A DNA stretch of 11,163 bases from an uncultured Flavobacteriia bacterium. GTDB taxonomy: Bacteria; Bacteroidota; Bacteroidia; Flavobacteriales; Flavobacteriaceae. The stretch lies in NCBI GenBank assembly GCA_946482495.1, contig CAMLRV010000054.1, positions 1-11,163 of the forward strand. Direction: 5' to 3'. The notes under the pieces were generated by a model that was not told where the DNA came from, searched no databases, and worked only from the letters and a program-made list of their open reading frames with translations. Each line of letters starts with the position of its first letter. Within the stretch, counting starts at the first letter, position 1. This document shows positions 1 to 5,292 of the stretch, one piece after another. The position numbers were made by a program, and so were the translations under genes.

Positions 1-901
1 GAGTACGCATTCGTCTAAATCGGGAGTAGCGCATATTACGTCTGAAAACGGAATTGAATGTTTAGAAGATATCAAACGTTTGTTGAGTTATGTTCCTCAA
101 AATAATAGAGAAACTACGCCAAGAATTCCATTTGAATTGAAAGACGAAATTAGAGAGCAATTAAGTAATATCGTACCAGATTCTGCAAATAAACCGTACG
201 ATATGCACGATGTTATCAAAGGTATTATTGATGAAGATTCTTTCTTTGAAATTCATAAAAACTTTGCCGAAAACATTATTGTAGGTTTTGCACGCTTAGG
301 TGGAAGAAGTATTGGTATTGTTGCCAACCAGCCGATGTTTTTAGCAGGTTGTTTAGATGTAAACAGTTCGGTAAAAGCGGCGCGATTTGTACGTTTTTGC
401 GATTGTTTCAATATTCCTTTATTAGTATTAGAAGACGTTCCAGGATTTTTACCAGGAACTGACCAAGAGTGGAACGGAATTATTACGCATGGAGCGAAAT
501 TATTATACGCATTTAGCGAAGCAACTGTACCAAGAATTACGGTAATTACACGTAAAGCTTATGGTGGTGCGTATGACGTAATGAACTCGAAACATATTGG
601 TGCAGATATGAATTTTGCTTGGCCAAGTGCCGAAATTGCGGTAATGGGAGCAAAAGGAGCTTCGGAAATTATCTTTAAGAAAGAAATTAGTGAAGCAGCC
701 GATCCTGCAGCGAAATTATTAGAAAAAGAACAAGAATACGCAGATTTATTCGCAAACCCATACACGGCTGCGCAACGTGGCTTTATTGATGAGGTGATTT
801 TACCAAAAGATACCCGTAAAAAATTAATAAAAGCATACAGCATGTTAGAAAACAAACAGGTTTTAACACCGCCAAGAAAACACGGTAATATTCCTTTATA
901 G
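1..901 (+). CDS. Acyl-CoA (probably propionyl-CoA) carboxylase carboxyltransferase beta subunit, 3' part
   Basis: The frame is open from base 2, so the gene begins outside the window; 299 residues are visible, somewhat over half of a usual 510-540 aa subunit. It belongs to the biotin-dependent carboxyltransferase family (crotonase fold), which moves CO2 from carboxybiotin to an acyl-CoA in the cytoplasm. The fragment opens with THSSKSGVAH, typical of the end of the N-terminal lobe. The C-terminal lobe follows with VPGFLPGTDQEWNGI, HGAKLLYAFSEATVP and RKAYGGAYDVM, the acyl-CoA/biotin site and oxyanion glycines, and the protein ends in KHGNIPL, a tail common in propionyl-CoA carboxylase beta chains. 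Substrate choice between propionyl- and methylcrotonyl-CoA is inferred from these motifs. The TTG at 80 is not a start, because conserved sequence continues upstream of it. A strong terminator follows 10 nt after the stop codon, so the gene ends its transcription unit. Confidence 0.93.
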   Translation, partial: STHSSKSGVAHITSENGIECLEDIKRLLSYVPQNNRETTPRIPFELKDEIREQLSNIVPDSANKPYDMHDVIKGIIDEDSFFEIHKNFAENIIVGFARLGGRSIGIVANQPMFLAGCLDVNSSVKAARFVRFCDCFNIPLLVLEDVPGFLPGTDQEWNGIITHGAKLLYAFSEATVPRITVITRKAYGGAYDVMNSKHIGADMNFAWPSAEIAVMGAKGASEIIFKKEISEAADPAAKLLEKEQEYADLFANPYTAAQRGFIDEVILPKDTRKKLIKAYSMLENKQVLTPPRKHGNIPL

Positions 902-910
902 TAATATATT

Positions 911-950
911 AGACCTGACAGGTTTTTAAAACCTTTCAGGTCTTTTTTTT
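911..950 (+). terminator. Rho-independent terminator of the carboxylase gene
   Basis: Bases 911-923 pair with 931-943 with a single mismatch (C919/T935). The loop is about 7 nt and is followed by eight T residues (943-950). The hairpin starts 10 nt after the carboxylase stop codon. Its core, TGACAGGTTTTT, recurs in the hairpin at 1937-1968, so it may be a repeat-family member reused as a terminator. Confidence 0.85.
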
Positions 951-1087
951 GCAATCGAAAGAAATCTAATCGCAATAGTGAGATATCTAATTGCAATCGC
1001 AAGAAATCTAATCGCAATAAGGAGGAATCTAATCGCAATCGCAAGAAATCTAATTGCAGTAAGAAGAAATCTAAATGCAGTAGCAAG
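951..1087. repeat. 21-bp minisatellite, about 6.5 copies
   Basis: The segment ATCTAA recurs at 964, 985, 1006, 1027, 1048 and 1069 (last two bases varying in the final copy), exactly 21 bases apart each time. An approximate unit is AATCTAATCGCAATCGCAAG plus one A. Copies differ at a few positions (for example AATTGCAAT against AATCGCAAT). The array is contiguous with no spacers and begins directly after the T-tract of the carboxylase terminator. Because 21 is a multiple of three, each strand is open over long stretches, but nothing else suggests it is translated. Confidence 0.88.
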
Positions 1088-1108
1088 TTTTAACTTTTAG
1101 CTATTGGT

Positions 1109-1912
1109 TTACTTATTCAACGTCCAAATAAGCGCTTTTTCTTTTGTCGTTCTGAAGATAGTACCATGTCCTTCTTTTTTTTCTGGTGAATAGTTCCAGT
1201 TTAGATTTTGGATATTTTTTGTTTTTAATATTTCAGCTAATTTATTAGTCGATTTATAAATACTTTTTTCACCAGAACCTGCAAACCAGAATGTTTTTTT
1301 AGTTGTTGGAAAATGGTTTAATTGCTCGTTAGCGGTTTTAACCAAATGTTTATTGTTCCACCAAAGAGAAGGATCGAAAGCGATATAAAAATCGAACATT
1401 TCTGGTTGTAGTAAAAAGGTTTCTGTAATGAAAAGTCCGGCTAATGATTCTCCGATAATGCCTTTTTTAGCTGTGGTTTTATACTTTTTATTAATTTCCG
1501 CGAAAAGTTCTTCATTAATAAACGCTCTAAATGGTACTGAACCACCTACAACTGGAGCGATTTCTTTATCTGTTTTTACAGTGGTTTCGCCAGTTAAATC
1601 TCTTCTGCGTTGTGTGTTTTCTATCCCAACTAAAATGATTGGTTGGATTTTCTTTTGATGAATCAATTGCGCTAACGTATTAGCAACATGAGGAAAATCT
1701 TCTTGAATGCCACCATCCAACATATATAAAACTGGTAATGAATCTGAAGTGTTATATTCCAAAGGTAACCAAACATTGATTACTCGAGTTTCATTTACTT
1801 TTTTCGATTCCAATGTGAATGTTTCGTATTTTGGAATAGAGTCATTTTGTTGTGCTGTTACATTTGAAATGATGAGGAAACACGAGATAATGTAGTAGTA
1901 AATGGGTTTCAT
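1109..1912 (-). CDS. Secreted alpha/beta-hydrolase, esterase D / putative esterase family
   Basis: This 267-aa protein has an N-terminal signal peptide (hydrophobic residues 4-20, likely cleaved after VTA-QQ), so it is exported to the periplasm or beyond. The mature part matches the putative esterase family (esterase D, Fes and IroE-like hydrolases). It has the early strand VINVWLPLEY (residues 45-53), the LYMLDGG segment near 62-68, and a nucleophile elbow GESLAG with the catalytic serine at residue 156. FDPSLWWN (179-186) follows the elbow, as in this family, and a candidate catalytic histidine is His249 in EGHGT. The acidic triad member is unclear; Glu214 or a nearby residue is possible. 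The substrate cannot be read from the sequence; carboxyl esters or acylated sugars or siderophores are all possible. The start at 1912 is supported by the signal peptide. I found no clear promoter box upstream, only hairpin repeats. Confidence 0.86.
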   Translation of the reverse strand: MKPIYYYIISCFLIISNVTAQQNDSIPKYETFTLESKKVNETRVINVWLPLEYNTSDSLPVLYMLDGGIQEDFPHVANTLAQLIHQKKIQPIILVGIENTQRRRDLTGETTVKTDKEIAPVVGGSVPFRAFINEELFAEINKKYKTTAKKGIIGESLAGLFITETFLLQPEMFDFYIAFDPSLWWNNKHLVKTANEQLNHFPTTKKTFWFAGSGEKSIYKSTNKLAEILKTKNIQNLNWNYSPEKKEGHGTIFRTTKEKALIWTLNK

Positions 1913-1936
1913 TTGAATTGGTTTTGGGTTTTTATT

Positions 1937-1968
1937 AGGCTTGACAGGTTTTTGGGCCTGTCAGGCCT
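1937..1968. repeat. Inverted repeat related to the 911-943 hairpin
   Basis: A 12-bp stem (1937-1948 with 1957-1968) has one G-T position and an 8-nt loop. It shares TGACAGGTTTTT and the flanking AGG/CCT arms with the terminator hairpin at 911-943. No T-tract follows on either strand, so it is not a convincing terminator here. It lies 24 bp upstream of the esterase start and downstream of the 360-aa gene. Confidence 0.7.
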
Positions 1969-2010
1969 GTAATTCTCTTGACTTTGAACTTATTTTGATT
2001 TATTTTGACG

Positions 2011-2027
2011 CAAAGTCGAAGACTTTG
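2011..2027. repeat. Short perfect hairpin downstream of the 360-aa gene
   Basis: CAAAGTC (2011-2017) and GACTTTG (2021-2027) pair perfectly over 7 bp around a GAA loop. A further copy of GACTTTGA stands at 1980-1987. The hairpin lies 23 bp past the stop codon of the minus-strand gene at 2051 and could act as its 3' end, but no T-run follows it on that strand. Confidence 0.5.
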
Positions 2028-2050
2028 AGTAGCGGATATTAGTTTTCTTT

Positions 2051-3133
2051 CTAATCTAAATCTAATTTTTCTTGACCTATAGTATCTCCAGAGCTAATTG
2101 ATTTTTGGTATTCGTATGCGTTTCGAATATTCTTTATTTCATCTTTTGTATTTTGGAGTTTTTCCACTTGAGGTTTCAACTCACCGTTTGTAATGTAGAT
2201 ATTAATGTTACCGCCATTATTTATGAAGTTATATTGATTTTCAATTCCTTTTCTGAGTGAAGTTTTTATATCTCCATTATTTTCAGCAATTTCATACTCT
2301 CTAAGTTTTTCATCAACCAAAGTTTCTATTTTGGAATCAATTTCTTTTTTTATGTGCTGTTCAGCAGTATCAATAAATTGCTTTTGTCCTTCAGTATCTG
2401 GACTTAAAGTAGTTTGTTTTAATTTTTCTAGTAATAGTTGATTGTCTAAATAACTTCTTTGAATTGCTAATAATGAAGTAACTACACCTAAAACTAAGGC
2501 TACATTTTTTAAAGATGTTTTTAATTTAAATTTTGTTGGCGAGTTCTTACTTATATTTATTATTACGAATTCTTGTCGTGGAATATCTAATAAACGAGCA
2601 TAGCCTTCTATGATTAAAAACCAATCATTCATGTTATCTTTCGCCTCCTTGAAATCTTCAATTTCAACATTACCTTCAAATGTAATTTCAATTATTCCTT
2701 CTTCTTCCGAAATTTTTTCAATATTGGGTTTGATTTCAAAATCATTTAAAAGTGACACAAGTTGCTTAGGCTTTGTTCTTAAGTTACTTAATTCAGTCAC
2801 TAAAGACATGATTAAACTTGATCTATTACTTGGGTTATTTACTAATGAAACTTTAATTTTATCTAAATATTGACTTCCGGCAGTACCAAGTAGATTATCA
2901 ACTCCGAATATTTTAGCGATATCCCAATGTTCACTTGTCCATAAATTCGTGTCAACAGTAATTAGAATTTTTTTTATGTTATCTATACTTGTTGAATAGT
3001 TGTTTTGAGGTACCATTTGTCCTACAGTGGTTCTAGTTCTATTTAAATTTTGAATTTCTGCAATTAAAGTTGCGTTATTAGAAATCAACTCTATTTCCTT
3101 TGCTACAGAAAAGATGTCTTGAATATTTTTCAT
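2051..3133 (-). CDS. Hypothetical protein, 360 aa, one possible membrane segment and coiled coils
   Basis: I do not recognise this protein family. There is no signal peptide. The first 30 residues look helical. Residues 146-160 form a likely beta strand pair (GIIEITFEGNVEIEDF), followed by a helix (161-183). A segment ending in NISKNSPTKFKLK (193-205) leads into a hydrophobic stretch NVALVLGVVTSLLAIQ (210-225), either a single membrane helix or a buried one. Residues 226-300 and 315-345 are charged and strongly helical, probably coiled coil, interrupted by GGNINIYITNG (307-317). No enzyme motif is visible. A solid start ATG at 3133 is followed by a well-formed reading frame with no internal stops. 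By eye it is more AT-rich than mtaB next to it, which fits an accessory gene. It is probably transcribed alone, since an mtaB terminator lies upstream. Confidence 0.75.
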   Translation of the reverse strand: MKNIQDIFSVAKEIELISNNATLIAEIQNLNRTRTTVGQMVPQNNYSTSIDNIKKILITVDTNLWTSEHWDIAKIFGVDNLLGTAGSQYLDKIKVSLVNNPSNRSSLIMSLVTELSNLRTKPKQLVSLLNDFEIKPNIEKISEEEGIIEITFEGNVEIEDFKEAKDNMNDWFLIIEGYARLLDIPRQEFVIINISKNSPTKFKLKTSLKNVALVLGVVTSLLAIQRSYLDNQLLLEKLKQTTLSPDTEGQKQFIDTAEQHIKKEIDSKIETLVDEKLREYEIAENNGDIKTSLRKGIENQYNFINNGGNINIYITNGELKPQVEKLQNTKDEIKNIRNAYEYQKSISSGDTIGQEKLDLD

Positions 3134-3205
3134 TTTTTTAAATAATCTTTAATTATTTTAGATTTTGAGTTTATAGAATAATTTATGTGTGAGTAATTAT
3201 TATTT

Positions 3206-3213
3206 CAAACATA
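3206..3213 (-). promoter_or_regulatory. Candidate -7 box of the 360-aa gene
   Basis: On the minus strand this reads TATGTTTG, a full match to the Bacteroidota -7 consensus TAnnTTTG, 73 nt upstream of the start codon. No TTTG stands at the usual 19-nt distance upstream; the nearest is only about 11-12 nt away. The call is therefore tentative. Confidence 0.4.
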
Positions 3214-3226
3214 CAAAATTTCCCAC

Positions 3227-3253
3227 AAAAAAAGACCGCTAAAAGCAGTCTTT
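3227..3253 (-). terminator. Terminator of mtaB
   Basis: On the minus strand AAAGACTGCT (3253-3244) pairs with AGCGGTCTTT (3240-3231) with one G-T pair and a 3-nt loop. The T-run then continues to 3227, seven T in total. It lies 26 nt after the mtaB stop codon at 3280. Confidence 0.8.
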
Positions 3254-3279
3254 CTATACTATTTTATTAACAAAATAAC

Positions 3280-4635
3280 TTATGCGGTTACGTTAGCAAA
3301 TTCCATGCGTACGCTTCCGTCTTCGTCTATTCGGGTTAGGTTAATGTCGTGTAAGGTGTTTACTAATTCTGGGTTCCAAGGTGTTTTTACTTTTACGTAA
3401 TTTTCTGTAAATCCGTGAATGTAACCTTCTTTGTTTTCGCCTTCAAACAAAACCGTTCTGGATGTTCCAATTTGGCTTTCGTAAAAGGCACGGCGTTTTT
3501 TTACTGAAAGTCCGCGTAACATTTTGCTACGTTTACTTCGTACATTAGGTGGAACTACGCCTTCCATATTAGCCGCTTCGGTATTGTCGCGCTCACTATA
3601 GGTAAACACGTGTAAATACGAAATGTCTAATTCGTTTAAGTAATTATACGTTTCTAAGAAATGTTCATCGGTTTCGCCTGGAAATCCAACAATCACATCC
3701 ACGCCAATACAAGCGTCTGGCATCACTTCTTTAATTTTATTTACGCGTTCCGTATAAATTTCACGTTGGTAACGACGTTTCATTTTACCTAAAATTTCAT
3801 TGCTTCCGCTTTGTAAGGGAATATGAAAATGCGGTACAAAAGTGCGGCTTTTACTTACGAATTCAATCGTTTCGTTTTTTAGTAAATTAGGCTCAATAGA
3901 AGAAATACGTAATCTTTCAATACCGTCTACTTTGTCTAATTCTTGAACTAATTCTAAGAATGTGTGTTCGTGTTTTTTGTTACCGAATTCCCCTTTACCA
4001 TAATCGCCAATGTTGACACCAGTTAACACAATTTCTTTAATGTTTTGTTCTGAAATTTCTTTAGCGTTTTTCAATACATTTTCTAAGGCATCAGATCTAG
4101 AAATTCCACGCGCTAACGGAATCGTGCAATACGTACATTTATAATCGCAACCGTCTTGTACTTTTAGGAAAGCACGTGTTCTGTCGCCAATAGAATAACT
4201 GCCCACATAAAAATCGGCTTCTTCAATTTCGCAACTGTGTACTTCGCCCATATCGTTTTTAGATAGGTCGTTAATGTAATCGGTAATTTTAAATTTTTCG
4301 GTAGCACCTAAAACTAAATCTACACCGTCAACGGCGGCCAATTCTTCAGGTTTCAATTGCGCATAACAACCCACGGCAGCTACAAAGGCTTTATCGTTAA
4401 GTTTCATGGCTTTTTTTACAATTTGCTTAAATTGTTTGTCGGCGTTTTCCGTTACCGAACACGTATTAATTACGTAAATATCGGCAACTTCTTCAAAATC
4501 AACTCTGTCAAAACCTTCGTTTTGGAAATCTCTAGCGATTGTAGAAGTTTCAGAGAAGTTTAATTTACATCCTAACGTATAGAATGCCACTTTCTTTGCT
4601 TCGCCAGTTCGCTGGCGCTCGTGTTTGTTTTCCAT
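3280..4635 (-). CDS. mtaB: tRNA (N6-L-threonylcarbamoyladenosine(37)-C2)-methylthiotransferase MtaB
   Basis: MtaB is a radical SAM methylthiotransferase that converts t6A37 to ms2t6A37 in certain tRNAs, aiding decoding of A-starting codons. The 451-aa sequence has the family's three parts. The N-terminal UPF0004 domain carries the auxiliary 4Fe-4S cysteines Cys23 (TLGCKLN), Cys59 (NTCS) and Cys90 (VGCYAQ). The radical SAM core has CDYKCTYC with Cys163, Cys167 and Cys170, preceded by FLKVQDG. Later core motifs are LTGVNIGDYG, RISSIEP, HIPLQSGS and GVDVIVGFPGE. The last 60 or so residues form a TRAM RNA-binding domain. TLGCKLN rather than TxGCQMN favours MtaB over MiaB or RimO. The ATG at 4635 is preceded by GAGG, 7 nt away. 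Transcription probably starts near 4674 and ends at the hairpin at 3227-3253. Confidence 0.95.
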   Translation of the reverse strand: MENKHERQRTGEAKKVAFYTLGCKLNFSETSTIARDFQNEGFDRVDFEEVADIYVINTCSVTENADKQFKQIVKKAMKLNDKAFVAAVGCYAQLKPEELAAVDGVDLVLGATEKFKITDYINDLSKNDMGEVHSCEIEEADFYVGSYSIGDRTRAFLKVQDGCDYKCTYCTIPLARGISRSDALENVLKNAKEISEQNIKEIVLTGVNIGDYGKGEFGNKKHEHTFLELVQELDKVDGIERLRISSIEPNLLKNETIEFVSKSRTFVPHFHIPLQSGSNEILGKMKRRYQREIYTERVNKIKEVMPDACIGVDVIVGFPGETDEHFLETYNYLNELDISYLHVFTYSERDNTEAANMEGVVPPNVRSKRSKMLRGLSVKKRRAFYESQIGTSRTVLFEGENKEGYIHGFTENYVKVKTPWNPELVNTLHDINLTRIDEDGSVRMEFANVTA

Positions 4636-4642
4636 AAGTAAT

Positions 4643-4677
4643 CCTCAATTAATGAAATCGTTGTCAAAAAATTGAGG
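4643..4677 (-). promoter_or_regulatory. 5' leader hairpin of mtaB covering its ribosome binding site
   Basis: CCTCAATT (4643-4650) and AATTGAGG (4670-4677) are perfect 8-bp inverted repeats around a 19-nt loop. In the mtaB transcript the second arm contains GAGG seven bases before the ATG, so folding would hide this Shine-Dalgarno-like sequence. The first arm would lie at the very 5' end of the mRNA. Confidence 0.45.
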
Positions 4678-4680
4678 GTG

Positions 4681-4688
4681 CAAAATTA
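4681..4688 (-). promoter_or_regulatory. Promoter -7 box of mtaB
   Basis: The minus strand reads TAATTTTG, a full match to TAnnTTTG, 45 nt upstream of the mtaB start and followed by CACCCT. A -33 TTG at normal spacing is not evident. Confidence 0.6.
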
Positions 4689-4770
4689 CATAGATTTTTT
4701 AAATTTGTAAATAGTTTAGAATCATAATTTTATGTTTTTTGAGATTCTAATGAAAAATAATATTAATTTG

Positions 4771-4801
4771 TTTGTAGAATTGTGTATTATTACTATATTT
4801 G
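4771..4801 (+). promoter_or_regulatory. Promoter of rpmE (type B L31)
   Basis: TTTG (4771-4774) and TATATTTG (4794-4801) are exactly 19 nt apart, an ideal Bacteroidota housekeeping promoter (TTTG-N19-TAnnTTTG). Transcription would begin near 4807, giving a leader of about 100 nt before the L31 start. Confidence 0.85.
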
Positions 4802-4827
4802 CACCCTGAAATAAAAACAAAATTAAC

Positions 4828-4885
4828 AAAAGGTTATAAGGCGTTTACACCTTTTTTAAGTAAAAGCCGCGAAACTAACTTATAA
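4828..4885 (+). promoter_or_regulatory. Structured 5' leader of rpmE, possible ribosomal-protein leader
   Basis: Two alternative folds are visible. In one, AAAAGGT (4828-4834) pairs with ACCTTTT (4849-4855) and is followed by T residues. In the other, TTATAAG (4834-4840) pairs with CTTATAA (4879-4885), with GC-TTTA (4841-4847) paired to TAAA-GC (4861-4867) inside. The folds share bases, so they exclude each other. A regulatory role is inferred from position and structure. Confidence 0.4.
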
Positions 4886-4908
4886 TCATACATTAAAAGA
4901 TTTACAAA

Positions 4909-5160
4909 ATGAGAAAAGGAATTCACCCAGAAAATTACAGATTAGTCGCTTTTAAAGACATGTCTAACGATGATATTTTTATCACAAAATCAACAGTTGA
5001 AACTAAAGAAACTATCACTCACGAAGGTGTGGAGTACCCAGTTTTCAAAATGGAGATTTCTAGAACTTCTCACCCTTTTTACACAGGTAAATCTAAACTT
5101 ATCGATACTGCAGGACGTATTGATAAATTCAAAAACAAATACGCTAAATTCCAAAAATAA
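4909..5160 (+). CDS. rpmE: 50S ribosomal protein L31, type B
   Basis: L31 is a small protein of the large ribosomal subunit that helps bridge the two subunits near the central protuberance. This 83-aa copy has the family's opening [19 protein letters not shown]. It also has [20 protein letters not shown] and the closing [16 protein letters not shown]. It is type B: it contains no cysteine at all, so the zinc-binding CxxC of type A L31 is absent, and it has the longer central loop of type B proteins. The start at 4909 is fixed by the conserved N-terminus. The preceding sequence lacks a strong Shine-Dalgarno motif, which is normal in this phylum. The gene has its own promoter (4771-4801), a structured leader and its own terminator (5187-5214), so it appears to be a single-gene unit diverging from mtaB. 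Confidence 0.96.
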   Translation: MRKGIHPENYRLVAFKDMSNDDIFITKSTVETKETITHEGVEYPVFKMEISRTSHPFYTGKSKLIDTAGRIDKFKNKYAKFQK

Positions 5161-5186
5161 TAACGGAATTTATCCAAATAATAGAA

Positions 5187-5214
5187 AACCTCGAATTTAT
5201 TCGGGGTTTTTTTT
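5187..5214 (+). terminator. Terminator of rpmE
   Basis: AACCTCGAA (5187-5195) pairs with TTCGGGGTT (5200-5208), with one G-T pair and a TTTA loop. A T-tract runs through 5214. It lies 26 nt after the L31 stop codon. Confidence 0.88.
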
Positions 5215-5237
5215 ATGCACTAAAGTGACGAATTTTG

Positions 5238-5268
5238 TTTGCATCGTCATTTAATTATTCTATTTTTA
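5238..5268 (+). promoter_or_regulatory. Candidate promoter of the GlmU-like gene
   Basis: TTTG (5238-5241) is followed after exactly 19 nt by TATTTTTA (5261-5268), seven of eight positions fitting TAnnTTTG if n is free. It would give a leader of under 20 nt before the ATG at 5293, and it lies just after the L31 terminator. Confidence 0.45.
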
Positions 5269-5292
5269 CAATTCAACTTAGAAATTCACATA

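Noticed and set aside
559..1086. Minus-strand 175-codon reading frame with leucine-rich 7-residue repeats
   Set aside because: Two thirds lie antisense to the conserved carboxylase gene, and the repeat part is the 21-bp minisatellite read in one frame. No promoter or family support.
951..1087. CRISPR array
   Set aside because: Repeats are contiguous with no spacers, the unit is only 21 bp, and no cas gene is present.
1081..1103. Imperfect hairpin as esterase terminator
   Set aside because: TAGC/GCTA and AAGT/ACTT pairs leave a bulge and no T-tract follows on the minus strand. It overlaps the end of the minisatellite.
4970..5254. 94-codon plus-strand reading frame overlapping L31
   Set aside because: It is out of frame with the clearly conserved L31 gene and runs through its terminator.
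5239..5292. TTG start for the GlmU-like gene
   Set aside because: It would place the N-terminus in the promoter region. The conserved family opening begins at the ATG at 5293.
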